This document shows positions 46,036 to 56,475 of a stretch of 64,000 nucleotides of DNA, one piece after another (within the stretch, counting starts at the first letter, position 1; every line of letters begins with the position of its first letter). The DNA comes from Pelagophyceae sp. CCMP2097 (Eukaryota > Sar > Pelagophyceae), in the NCBI GenBank assembly GCA_026770575.1, contig MU657183.1, forward strand, positions 209,765-273,764. Reading direction: 5' to 3'. A model generated the notes under the pieces. The model had not been told where the DNA came from. It saw only the letters and a list, made by a program, of their open reading frames with translations, and ran no database searches. The translations under genes were made by a program, and so were the position numbers.

Positions 46036-46670
46036 ATGGGACGGCGCAACAAGGCATCTTCGCATAAAAATAGAGGCGGCAGCGATCGGCACTCGTCGGG
46101 CTCGGATCCGGACTACGCGAGGAAGATCGCGCGAAAGGACAAGCTCAAGCGCCGAGACCGCGTCGACATCGCGCGAGTCGCCTTGCGTGCGCCCCCTCGG
46201 GACGGCCATTCCCAGGCGAACGCTCCAACCCCCCTCGTGGCGCAGGCGTCGGCGCCCTTGGAAAGTCGAAAAAGGACCCGCCGTTGTTGAAGTGACTCGT
46301 TTCTTCTTCTTTGGAAAGGGGCGCCGCGACTCGGCAGGGTGGCTCCTCGTGCGCCCCCTCGGGGAGGCCCTTCTCCGGTGAACGCCCCCGCCCCCGTCGT
46401 GGCGCGCGCGTCGAAGCCCTTGGAAAGTCGAAAAATGGCCTGCCGTCGTTGAAGAAACTCGTTTCTTCTTCTTCGGAAGGGGGCGCGTGGGGGTTGCTCT
46501 GCTCCACTCGAGAGCGCCCTTCCCCGGCAAACGCCCCAGCCGCTGTCGTGGCGCGGGCATCAGCGCCGTTTGAAAGTCGAAAAAGGACGTGTCGTCGTTG
46601 AAGATTTTCATTTCGTCGTCATTGGAAGACGCTGCCTCGCCTCGAAACGTGACCACTCGATCCCCGCTAG

Positions 46671-47061
46671 GGACACGCTCGTCGAGCGGCGCTCCTCGCC
46701 GCGCCACGAGCGCGAGCGCCTCGTGCGCGACCTGTACCCGAAGCTCATCGCGGCGCTCAAGGACGTCGAGTTCGTTGTTTCCAAGTACAAGGGCACCCTG
46801 CAGACGGCGGCCATATTCACCGAGTTCGTTTTCAACGGCAAGCTGACGGCATCCGGAGCGCCAAAGGTCGCGGATATCCTGCGCTACGGCTGGAAGGACT
46901 GGTTCTCCGAGGGCTTCATGTGGTCTGAGGAGTGGACGCGGCCCAACGAGGAGGACGAGGAGGACTACGGCCCGCTCCCGAGCACGCCGTTCACGTGGGA
47001 GAGCCACATCATGCAGATCATCGACGGCACGGCGGAAGAGCTCAAGCTGCTCCTCTCGCTG
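46671..47061 (+). other. Conserved N-terminal region of the family (exon 2, copy 3)
   Basis: Encodes ERERLVRDLYPKLIAALKD, then a segment rich in aromatic and acidic residues (YGWKDWFSEGFMW, DEEDYGPLPSTPFTWESH). Counterparts are 6117-6508 in copy 1 and 28294-28684 in copy 2, open in all three. I do not recognise the fold. Strong conservation of frame and of the GTGCGT/GTCCGT donor marks it as true exon. Confidence 0.7.
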
Positions 47062-47306
47062 GTGCGTACGGGGACCGTCGTTTGCCGACGGAGTGAAACT
47101 TTGCCTCTTCTCGCATTCGTGCGGCATTCGTCTCGCCTAGGTGCTGCACAAGCTGTCGGCCGTCGTCTTCCAGGCGGTCGTCCTGCCGAAGCGCCTCGAG
47201 TGGAAGGGCAAGGTCGAGCTGTCGGAGGTGCGTCTTTTGCATTGTGAAGCTTTTGCGGGACGACGACCACTTCTTTCCGGCATCCTCGCACCTTTGCGCA
47301 TCACAG

Positions 47307-47693
47307 GAGCACCCGATCATCTTCTACGTCGACGCGGTCGTCACGATGCCCGAGGCGCGCGGCCACGGCCTGCTGCACTTCGAGTCTGCACCCGATCCGC
47401 GCAATTTCACAAATCCGTCCTGTTTTCGAAAAGAGGGCGGATGGCACTGCATACAGAGTGTAGGGCGCATGAGGTTCATCCTTTTCCACCCCCCAGTCGA
47501 CCCTCGCTCACCAACTCTGGAACAGGCTCGACCTGATCATCACGCTCGGCCGCCGCCTCGGCGTAGAGGCCATCGTGCTCAGTGCGACGCGGGCCGCGGT
47601 CAAGGTCTGGGAGCACGTCGGCCTCCGGCGCTGCGCCGCCAAGGACTCGTTAAAGCCGACGCGGCTCGGCATGCTCTACCAGGCCTCGCTCGG
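47307..47693 (+). other. GNAT-acetyltransferase-like module (copy 3)
   Basis: Joined exons 47307-47383 and 47526-47693 read IIFYVDAVVTMPEARGHG, then LLHFELDLIIALGRRLGVEA and IVLSAT, then AVKVWEHVGLRRC. This follows the GNAT pattern: a strand, the acetyl-CoA loop R-G-x-G, a helix, a strand with L-x-A-T, and an F/W-Y-like segment ending in a GLR turn. Counterparts are 6755-7148 (with Cys in the loop) and 27627-28035. Assignment is by pattern only. If right, it is an acetyltransferase fold in the same protein as a SET methyltransferase. Confidence 0.5.
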
Positions 47694-48468
47694 GTTTCAC
47701 GGCCGCGTCCGAACGATTTTGAGACCGCAAACGAGAGATTCAACCAACGACGAGAGATGCATCTGGCTCGACGAAAGGAGAGTGTGACGGTACCCGGTTC
47801 ACGAGCTCGTCTTCAGCCTCTCGCCGACACCCACCGTCACGAATCGATTCCCGCAGCTATGCGACCAAGGCGTTCGAGGACGACAACAACCTGGTGGGCA
47901 TGGGCATCTTCCTCGCCGACAAGAGCGGCCGGTTCGACCGGAACCAGTTCAAGGACCAGCTGCGCGTCGTGCTCGGCAACTGCGGCAAGAAGCTCAAGGC
48001 GGACGGCACGACAAAGGAGCCGACGCTGCTCTTCTCGCAGCGCACGGACGACGACCAGACCGCCGAGACCTACAGCGGCTACCTCGGCAACGGCGGCGAC
48101 CCCTTTGTGCTCATGGACCGACCCGCCGCGCGCACGCCGCGTCTTGCACTGATTCCTTTGTGCGGCGGTCGTGAGGAGAATGTCCAATAAACTTCTGTCT
48201 GATATATAATTCGCGACGCCAGGATGACGCAATCACAAGCAACAAGCCGAGTTGGTGGCGCCAGGAGTTCGCCGGCTCGCTGCCGCGGGAATGGCCGGGG
48301 CCCGTGTCGGCGATTTCTGCTTGGAAAACCCGAACCGTCGCCACAGAAAGCGGCAGTTGAGAGCGGCACTGGAGGCGAGGGGGCGCCGGGCAAAGCTCAG
48401 AAGGGTGCCCATCGTACGGGAGAGGCGGGGCAATTATGGAGCGCCGTCGACCGACGTTGCCACCCTAG

Positions 48469-49100
48469 ACCGGTGCTGAGCGTCGACAAGGCCAGGAAGG
48501 GCGCGGGCTTCGGCCTGAAGACGACGGCCACCATGACGCGGGGCGACGTCGCCGTCGAGTACCTGGGCGAGTGCGTCACGGAGGCCGATCGGCTGAAGCG
48601 GCCGCCGACGCGCTACACGGTCTGGCTCGAGGGTAAGAAGATGAGCATCGACGCCGAGGAATCAGGCTCGCTGGCGCGGTTCGCGAACAACGCCTGCACG
48701 CACCCGAACACGTGAGGACCCCACTGCCCCCGACGATGATATATCTTCCATGCTCGATCGTTTTGCCACAAATGACTTTTTCTGCCGTAGGACGCTCGAG
48801 TGGCGCGCGCTCCGTGTCCACCGCCTTCCTTCGAAACCTACGATGACATGGTGATTCCTGCTCGACCTGCTGACCACTCTTCATAGGTTCGAGATCGACG
48901 GCGTGCAGCGCGTCTTTTAGGTCGCGACGAAGGAGATCCCGAGCGGCGCCTGGCTCACACTCAACTACGCGCAAGAGCCCATGTGTTTGACGACGTACGA
49001 GGGCTCTTTCCCGCCGTGCTTCTGCGGCCGCCGCGACTGCACCGGCTTCATCGGCGCCACGGCCCGGCATAATGCGTGGAAGGTGGCGCTCTTTGCGCAG
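48469..49100 (+). other. SET methyltransferase domain with post-SET motif (copy 3)
   Basis: Motifs in order: AGFGLKTTATMTRGD, VEYLGE, SLARFANNACTHPNT (family NHSC reads NNAC), EWRALRFEIDGVQRVF, TKEIPSGAWLTLNYA (catalytic Tyr region) and the post-SET CFCGRRDCTGF with the C-x-C-x4-C spacing. SET domains methylate protein lysines, often on histones. TAG at 48918 interrupts it right after QRVF. Copy 1 (about 7920-8540) keeps Leu there but has a broken donor; copy 2 (about 26250-26840) has the same TAG and lacks one post-SET Cys. Confidence 0.82.
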
Positions 49101-49892
49101 CGAGTCGAAGCGGAACGGCGCAAGGAGGCGAAGAAAAAGCGGCACAAGGCGAAGAAGAGCTCGAGGCCGCGCCGCCGGACGCCATGCTGCTCGACGACGC
49201 GCAGCCCGGCGACGCGCAGCCGATGCGCCGCGGCATTTCCGACGACGCGGCAAGGTCAGCTGACCGTGTTGGAAAGTTCGACGGAACGGTCGTCGTCGCG
49301 ACCCCGACAAGATTTTTGCATATAGGTCGTCGCTGCCGCTGACCTCGCTGGTGCTGACCGACGTCGAGGCGCGAGACGCGCAGTCGTGAGTCGAACGTCG
49401 TCGTCTGCCCGTGGTCCCTTCTTCATAATTCGCACCACAGGTCGGAACAGCATGTCGACGCGCCGGCAGCGCGACCGGCCCGACCCGCCTCGCGACCCGA
49501 GCCGCACGACGCAGCGTCGAAAAAGAGGCGCCTTTGAAAAAAGTCTCTCAAAAGAGTCCAACGACGACGACGGCGCCCACAATGGAAATCCCTAGGTCAC
49601 GCGACGAGTCCGCCAAGGCGCAGCTGGGCCTGGCGATGGTGCTCGTCGATGACCAGCGCGACGTCTCTGCCGCCGAGCCGCCGCGGCAAGAGAGACGCTC
49701 GCGGGCCGAGCAAGGCGGATGGAAGAAGCGGCAAGGGACGACGAGCAGCTCGGGAGACGGCCCGAAGCGACCTGCTCGTGACGCTGCGCCGCCGGCGCTG
49801 GAGGCAGCAGCGGTCGTCGCGCCGCAGGCCCCAGAGGTGCGTGAACGTGCCTTTTTGGTCGAATGCGCCTCCGAAGCTCAAAATTGAAATAG

Positions 49893-50235
49893 GTCCCGAC
49901 GACGCTCAGCCTGGGCTTGCTCTCGTCGCAGTCGTGCGAGGCGCTGATCCTGGTGCTCAAGTGCATCTACGCGTACCCGGAGGAGCCGACGTACCGTTGG
50001 CTCGAGCTGTCGAACCCGAACGTCAAGGCGCATCTCGACGTCCCCGCAGTGCACCGCGTCCTCGCGGCCCTCGGCTTCGCGCGCGAGACGGTGCAGGGCC
50101 ACGAGTGGTTCGTCTGCCGCGCGCAGCCGCACTTTGCGACGGTCGCCGAGCTCCAGCGCGCCCTCGAGGCCCTGAGACCGGCGCACCTCGTGGCCAAGTA
50201 CGCGGCGCTGCTCGACGCCGCCAAAGCTCCTCGAG
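49893..50235 (+). other. PUB-like domain (copy 3)
   Basis: Reads EALILVLKCIYAYPEEPTYR, then WLELSNPNVKAHLDVPAV and HRVLAALGFARE. This matches the PUB pattern: a helix, P-x-E-x-K/T-Y-R, the I/L-x-NP-x-F/V motif, a helix and L-x-x-LGF. PUB domains bind the C-terminus of the AAA ATPase p97/Cdc48 in other proteins. Counterparts start at 9348 (copy 1) and at 25407 on the minus strand (copy 2). Confidence 0.65.
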
Positions 50236-50325
50236 GGCCTCTGCCGGCCGCGGCAACGAGCAGCTCTTCGCGGACGGGCGCGGCTTCGGGCGGTCGAGGC
50301 AGTCGCCCCGCGGCTCAACCAGCGC

Positions 50326-51887
50326 GTGACGCTGGCGCTGCAGGGCGACCTGAACCTCGAGGTGTTTATCCGCGACTGCAAGCGGAGCCGCATCCTCAAG
50401 GACCTGGCCAAGGAGGCGCTGTGGCGGCAAGAAGAGGCAGACCCAGAGTGGTGGAAGTCAAACGCGCTGCTCAAGTTTGAGGACCTGGCGCTGGTGCGTG
50501 CGACGACGCTGCACGCGTGCGGGCTGCCGAACTGGCCGTTCTACCAGGAGGAGCACGAGGCCTGGCGGCGCGCGAACTCGACGCTCGCGCTGCAGCCGGA
50601 GGAGCGCGAGGACCACATCATCCGGCCGTTGACCGAGGCGCAGAAGAAGCGCGCGGGCATTCTGAAGAAGTGGGACCTCGTCGAGTGCTACAGCGGCCGG
50701 TACTACCAGAACTACTACTGCGACATTGGCACGCACGACTCGACGTGGGCGCAGCCGCACCACGTGCGCGTCGACCTGAGCAAGGCGCTGCAGCCGGAGC
50801 TGTACCGGCGGCTGCCCGAGACGCGGCGGCGCGTCGATCCGATCATGGCGGCGCGGCTGCGGTACGCGGGCGTGCCGCTGCCCAAGGAGGGCGATGTCTA
50901 CGACCCCGATGCGAACTACTTCAAGGAGATGCTGCGGCCGTTTTAAAGCCTGTACTCGTCCGACACGTTCGTTGAGCCGCCTTTAAAGCCGCCACTCTCG
51001 CTACGCATGGACGAGATCATCACGTGGCGCATCGACGAGGGCACGCCGGGCGCGAAACGCTGGCTCGAGCTATACCGCGATATGCTCCGCGCGCCGCGCT
51101 ACGAGGCCTGGATGGACGCGCGTGTCGCCAAGGCCGCCGCCGAGCGCGCCATGGCCGCCGAGACCAAGCGCCGCGCCGTGTCCACGAACGCCGCCGACGA
51201 TTCGGCGCGCGAGGTGTCGAAGCACGCGGAGCTGGAGGAGGAGCTTCTGGCGTCGAGGTCGACAAGAAGAACCGCAACCGGTGGAGCGACGACCGCATGC
51301 GGCGGCTCGAGTTTGAGCACGCGCAGCGGTTTATCAAGGCGCGGCCCATCGAGGCGCAGCCCATTGAAGTGCGGCCGCGCTGCGAGGTCTGCCACGACTC
51401 GTGCGAGCAGGCGCTGCTCTTCCGTTGCAAGGCGGACAAGAAGAAGGACCGGTCCTGCGACAAGTACTGCCACTCGTACTGCGCCGGCTTCCCCGGCGGC
51501 CTCCCGGCCGGCCGCGTCCTCTACTGCCTCGAGTGCAGCGCCGAGCACGGCTCCAAGGTCCACTTTTCCGTGCTCCTCGGCCTGGAGCGCCGCACGGAGC
51601 GCCTCGACGGCCACAGCGAGCACCTGCGCAAGCTCGGCTACGAGGGCCAGCTGGACGACGACCAGCTCGCGCGGCGCATCGCTTTGCAGGAGGGTATCCA
51701 TGAGCGGACAGCGGCATCGTCGGCGAACCCGTTTGCCGACATTCGCCGGCGGCACTTCCTCCGCTCGCTCGAGGCCGAGCAGCCAGAGGATGGGCAGCGC
51801 GACCGTATCGTCGGCTGGCTCGGCAAGAGCGCCGTCGACCTCGACGGCTTGGACGGCTCCGACGACGATGTACAACTGCGCCTCTCG
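50326..51887 (+). other. WW-like motif and PHD-like zinc finger region (copy 3)
   Basis: KKWDLVECYSGRYYQNYY followed by THDSTWAQPH fits a WW domain (W-x8-GRxYYxN, then TWxxP) at about 50665-50765. At about 51385-51545 CEVCHDSCEQALLFRC, SCDKYCHSYC and YCLEC give a Cys4-His-Cys3-like set, as in PHD fingers that read histone tails. Copy 3 has TAA at 50945 and a 7-base loss at about 51256 between them. Copy 1 has a one-base loss near 10093 and TAG at 10240; copy 2 has an extra base inside the finger at about 23801. Confidence 0.6.
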
Positions 51888-52049
51888 GTGCGTTTTCTTC
51901 TCTTGATCTTTTCTCGCGCCGTTTGTGCATCTCTAAGTCACAGGCCGCGATGCGGCACGCGACCTGGCGCGAGGCGAACGTGGTGCGAACGATTCTTCTT
52001 TTCGTCTGCGCTTGTATTTTTCTCGTCTTTAGCGCCGATGAATGCTGTG

Positions 52050-53700
52050 TAGGCGCCGATGCAGCGGCCGCAAAGTACCGCTGGAGGCAAGACCGCTGAG
52101 GGCAAGAGCAACGGCGTTAAGAAGCCTACACCGACTCAGCGCGTTTTGCAGCTCTTCTACCAGGACAAGTGGTCTCGGCGCCGGGCCAAGGTAACTTTTG
52201 AATGCAGTGACGTCGAGAGACCTCCTGCCTAGCATTATCGTCGACCACCTCGTGCGTAGCTCGTGATCAAGCTGCGGCAGCTCAAGCCCGAGCTCGGACG
52301 GCTCTGCGCGGACAAGAAGACCATGAAGGAGCTGCGGCGGCGCCTCAAGGCGATCAAGGTCTCCGTCGCCGACATCAGCAAGCACCTGCGCGCCAAGTGG
52401 CCGCGGATGCTCGCGAAGCGCACGTGCATCAGTGTCCTTGCGCGCGGGTCGAGTGGAGAGATCGAGTGGAGACGAAATTGAGACGTCCGTTTTACGTGCA
52501 TCTTATTTTTCTATAGGCTCGACGAGCGCAGCGACGGAGGACCTCGCGAGCCAGTTCGAGCGGCTCGAGGCGGAGGACGCGGTCAACTTCCGCGAGGGCC
52601 TGCCCGTCGCGTCGCGCTTCGCGCGCCGACAGAGTGTCTGGCCGGAGATCCCGACGTTCGCCCCGCTTCGGTTCCCAAGCAATCACGTTTCGAACGCCTC
52701 GCTCCTTTGTTGCTCCTTCCTCTTGACACAACGGTGCGACGCCAGGTTCGAGCCGCTGGTGCCGGTGCCGTCGCGCATTCCCACGGGCACGGAGGCGCCC
52801 GCGTGCTTCTCGGAGGACTTCACGCCCGACTGCGTCTGGGCGCACGCCGCGCTGTATGCCACGCCAGAGCCTCGCCTCGAGACCATCTTCCCGATCGTGT
52901 CTTTCGATGGTTGCGTTGAGGAGTCGTCTTTTCCAAACGTTGTCTGAGGGCCGCGGTGAAGACGAGAAAATTACTAGGCGCCGGCTCCCCGCCTTGCTCA
53001 AGGCGATGGAGAAGTTCCCGATCATCGCGCGCACACGCTCGGCGGCCTGTCCATCAACGACCTGGAGAAGTTCGCCAGCGCCGCGCGTCCTAAGACGGTG
53101 TTGTCGATTAAACCTTTGCCCAAACTTTAGGAACGCCGAGAAGGAACGCACGTCGAGAGAGGATGCCTCCTCTTCGGGGGAACGCGGCGGTTCGTCGTTT
53201 TGGGAGGAGTCGGCATTCACATACGCGACGTTGAAGTTTCGACTCATGCGTCGCATCCTAGGCTTCTGCTACGGCCTCTTCAAGCACCTGCGCTTCGCCA
53301 AGTCGCACGCAGCGTTGCCGTACCCCGCCGCGCTGCAGAAAGAGTTCTACGGCTTCTACGGCGTCGAGGTGAAAGTAAGTACGGACAAGCGGAGGAGCCA
53401 ACCGAGCACGAAGACCTTCTCCTACACGTTTCACGCCAAGGACGGCCACATCTCCAAGAAGTGCACCGCGCTGGCCGACCCGCGCCGGCGAGGCCGCAAG
53501 TCGGTCGGCCTTAAGGATGGATACCTCGGCACGGACGCGCTAGCGAGGGCGCTGCACCGCGAGGAGCGGGAGCGGTTCAACGCCGAGCACCGCGTCGCGA
53601 AGGGCCTCGAGCCGAACTACGTCTACAGCTTCCCGCGCGACCCGCTCGAGTGCCTCTACTCGCTCGAGCACGCGTTCGCCGAGGCGACGGACATGGTGCG
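52050..53700 (+). other. Conserved region of unknown function between PHD and AP2-like parts (copy 3)
   Basis: Conserved exons encode a Lys/Arg-rich helical stretch (QLFYQDKWSRRRAK, then KLRQLKPELGRLC, RLKAIKV and HLRAKWPRML), an acidic segment (SQFERLEAEDAVNFREGLPV), FTPDCVWAHAALYATPE, KFPIIA-TLGGLSINDLEKF and ALQKEFYGFYG. The frame is kept in copies 1 and 2 apart from point lesions. No known domain is recognised; the basic helical part could bind DNA. Two extra bases at about 53030 and TAG at 53128 break it here. Confidence 0.55.
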
Positions 53701-53790
53701 TTCTTTGGACCCGGCCTTTCGTTTCTCGTTTTCTTCTTCTTCGACGTCGTGTGCATCTCTGATCATCCGTGATTCTTGCGCTGTGCGCAG

Positions 53791-54157
53791 AAACGCTTCT
53801 TCGGCGTCAACATCGAGAATGGGTGGTACTTTGCTTGTCTAACAATCCCGGGCGCGGGCAAGACCGGCACCACACACAACGGCCGAGTCCAGCTCGGCCA
53901 GTGCGAGACAGAAGTCGAGGCGTGTGCGCGGTGTCCCAAAAGCTCTTCTCTAGCCGTCGTGTCGAGTCACGATGTCTGAGAGCCGACTTTTCCAAGCGCG
54001 TCTCACAACGTCCACTCGACGCTCGCTTCTCGCCGACGCAGGCCGCCGCGATGTACAACTGCGCGACGATGCTCGTCGGCAAAGCCACGAAGACGGAGCG
54101 CTTCTTAAACATCTGCCCGTCGCTGGCTGCGTTCAAGTTCCACGGCGCCGGCAAGCG
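53791..54157 (+). other. AP2/ERF-like DNA-binding domain (copy 3)
   Basis: Exons 53791-53919 and 54042-54157 read KRFFGVNIENGWYFACLTIP, then QLGQCETEVEA and AAAMYNCATMLVGKAT, then ERFLNICPSL. This follows the AP2 pattern: three strands (GV-x-W-x-A-x-I), LG-x-F/C-x-T-x-x-EAA, the helix AAxxYNxAxxLxG, then xxN. All copies seem to use a GC donor (GA[AG]|GC) to keep the frame. Counterparts lie at about 13270-13635 and 21150-21540. The fit is convincing by eye, not tested by profile. Confidence 0.55.
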
Positions 54158-54996
54158 GTGAGGCCACCGCTGTTCGAACGACACTCAAACTTCTGATTCT
54201 CCTTTCGTAGCGCGGTCACGATCTATGCCGCCAACGCTTTTGACAAGATGAACGAGAAGCGCGCCGCGGCCAAGAAGCCACTGCAGCCGCTCTACGTCAC
54301 CGGTCCGTATCCGGCGTCCCGCAAAACGTTCTCGTGGACAGCCGGACTTTTCGATTCGTTTGAGCCTGACCTTGATAGGCGTCGAGGCGCTCCGTGGCCG
54401 GCAGCGTCATCACACGAATCTCATCGAGACAAGACACGTTGCGGGAATTCTGCAAAGCTAACCTGACGACGTGCCCTTCTTCCGTAGGCAAGTCGCTCAA
54501 GGACACGCTGCCCGAGAAGCGCTTCGACGACGAGTTCTCTGTCGCCATCGACTGGCTACGCAAGCAGAGCGGCCGGAAGAAGCGGTGGACGAACAGCAAT
54601 AGATGGACGAGGATCGAGCGGTCGGCGCCGCTCCCCGAGGCCGCGGCCGGCGCCGACGAGCTGGTGCCGGACCCGATGCTGCTCGGCGAGCTCCGCGCGA
54701 TCCGGCGCTGGAACCGCTGGCTCGCCGCGAGCGGGCACGCTGCGGCGTCGACCGTCTTTCGCGGGAATCTTCCCAGTGAGGGTTTGTCGAAGCTGAGATC
54801 GTCGTCTCATCTTGAACAGCGCCTGCCGTGAGTCAATCCGATAGGCTCGTCAAGCCGGACGCGGCCGCGCGCGACGACGTACATCCAATCGCGGCGTCTT
54901 TACGTGAACCTTTAAGAGATGCGTCAAAGTGTCGAAGTGTCGGACCGTCAAACGATGTAGGGCCAGTGGATCTGGTGGTACCGCACCCACACCTGA

Positions 54997-55861
54997 AGGA
55001 GAACCAGTCCAAGACGCCGCACATTCCGACCGCCCGGTCATTCGGGTTCCTTCTCGAGCTCTTACGCCTGAGCCAAATCCGGAAACCATGGTCGACTGTG
55101 CCGGCTCCGACGACGACCCTGCCGCCCACCCATCCACCGCGGCCGACGCCCGTTCACCCTCCAAGGCACGAGCCCGCCGACCGACGAGCCTCCCAACACC
55201 CCCCGAACACGTCGGTGTTGAAGATTGTGTACAAACATCACATGGGTCATCCAGGATCGGGCCCATCTTCAGTGGGCGGCTCCAGGCCGCCCGTCCGATG
55301 GGCCCTCCAGTTCAAATGTCTTGCATGAGGTCGCGAGTTCGAGCCCGCTCGTTCACGTTTCTACTCCGCTTGGCATGCGAATTTGGCTGCTCGTGCTGTA
55401 CACGCGTCGTACACGTGAATATTCTTTCCCCCGAACACGCCCCCAAACGAGCCCACAACACGAACAAGTCCCCGAGAACACCTACGCAGAGCGCGAGATC
55501 CATTGAACGACCGCGTGTCCCTCCAAAACAGCGAAGAGGACGCAACAATACATAAAGAAGCTTCGAGGTCCCTCTGTCGAGATGGGCCAGCCTCGAGTCC
55601 TCGCGACACAACACGGACTCCCGACGCACTCCGGCAGACCCCCAAGGTCGCCGTCGGAGGCCCTCGTGATCACTACTAGGTGGGCCAAACAGTGCTTAGA
55701 TAGTAATGGAACTCGGCCCCTGCGAGGCCCTGAAGGTGGTCCACTTCCATCATTTCGGTAGAGAATCTCACAATTACCCACCAACTTTGAAGGTCTGGGT
55801 TGCTATGCAGTTGGTGAACCCCGGAGCCGCGCGCAGGCGCGTCACCGGCCTGGCGCGTTTA
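54997..55861. other. 3' flank of copy 3 with inserted sequence; no gene
   Basis: 54997 to about 55215 and about 55420-55540 match the flank of copy 2. The stretch between them (about 55216-55420) is extra and contains GGTCGCGAGTTCGAGCCC, which resembles the internal B box of tRNA-derived SINEs. A copy of the dispersed 44-bp motif follows at 55690-55733. Confidence 0.45.
55690..55733 (+). repeat. Dispersed 44-bp motif, copy 2 of 3
   Basis: CAGTGCTTAGATAGTAATGG, then CGGCCCCTGCGAGGCCCTG. Same orientation as the copy at 3137, inverse of that at 58697. Confidence 0.6.
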
Positions 55862-56475
55862 AGGCTCCTTCTTCTTCTTCTCCGGCGGCGGCGCGGTGGC
55901 GGTCAGAATGTTGGCGTTCCAAGTCTTGGCGTCGATGGTCTTACCTATAGGTATCGACAGGTATCGACAGGTATTTCGAGTATTGATGGCGGCACCGGCG
56001 CTCCGCCCGATTTCGCCCGCCTCGCGCCCGGCGGCCGGCGCCCCCCCGGCGCATCTCGCCTCTGCGAATGCCACTCTGCGCCGCCCACGGCTCAGTTGCG
56101 CCGTCTTTGCTCACGGTCCGGGCTTTCCGGCAAGGGCTGGCGCTGCAAACGACTTTGCTCGTAGTACGTCCAGCCGCCGACGACGACTGCCGCCGCCTAC
56201 AAAGGAGGCCGCAGCTCCGCCTTGCAAGACTGCAGCGCCTCGGCAAGCCTTCGACGGCGCGCACCACCCAACCGGCGAGGTTCGCGGCCGTCGGCCGGAA
56301 TGGCGCGAGGAACCACTGCTGCATGGCGCTGGCCTAGGCGCGCGTCGAGGCGCTCTCCGAAAAGGCATCCTTCGATCCGAGACGACAATGTCACGACATC
56401 TATCGATCCAACGGGCATGGGGACCTTTGGCCAGCCCAGCGCCGTTGTCGAGCGCTTGGTGATATTGCACAAGGG
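55862..56475 (-). CDS. Hypothetical protein, partial model
   Basis: Minus-strand exon candidates read NITKRSTTALGWPK (about 56470-56425), AMQQWFLAPFRPTAANLAG (from an acceptor CCTAG at about 56335) and a C-terminal exon KTIDAKTWNANILTAT then PPPEKKKKEP with TAA at about 55862. A donor inside GCCGGTTGGG and the acceptor CTATAG at about 55946 join in phase. The Lys-rich end and Trp-containing motifs look protein-like, but I recognise no family. The 5' end is not defined. Confidence 0.35.

Larger units (their letters stand above)
46036..54996 (+). pseudogene. Copy 3 of the GNAT-SET-PUB-PHD-AP2 multidomain gene (best-defined exons, still broken)
   Basis: It starts at ATG 46036 (MGRRNKASS, then SDPDYARKIARKDKLKRRDR). 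Exons: 46036-46172, 46671-47061, 47141-47227, 47307-47383, 47526-47693, 47857-~48140, ~48223-48345, 48469-48711, 48791-48813, 48887-49254, 49326-49385 and 49893-51887 (one 2-kb exon), then several small exons to 54157. The last exon reads QWIWWYRTH and stops at TGA 54994; this stop is conserved in all copies. The module order suggests a nuclear chromatin or transcription regulator. Lesions: TAG 48918 in SET, frame shift near 49160 (shared with copy 1), 17-base loss near 50275, TAA 50945, 7-base loss near 51256, two extra bases near 53030 and TAG 53128. The exon 1 donor is GCGAGT instead of GTGAGT. Confidence 0.82.

Noticed and set aside
46036..54996. Stop-codon reassignment (TAG as sense) as the explanation for the open frames
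   Set aside because: Copies also carry independent frameshifts and TAA, and an apparently intact gene ends in TAG (15389); it is kept only as a question in the findings.
55310..55345. tRNA gene around GGTCGCGAGTTCGAGCCC
   Set aside because: Only a B-box-like word is present; the T-stem does not pair and no A box or acceptor stem was found.
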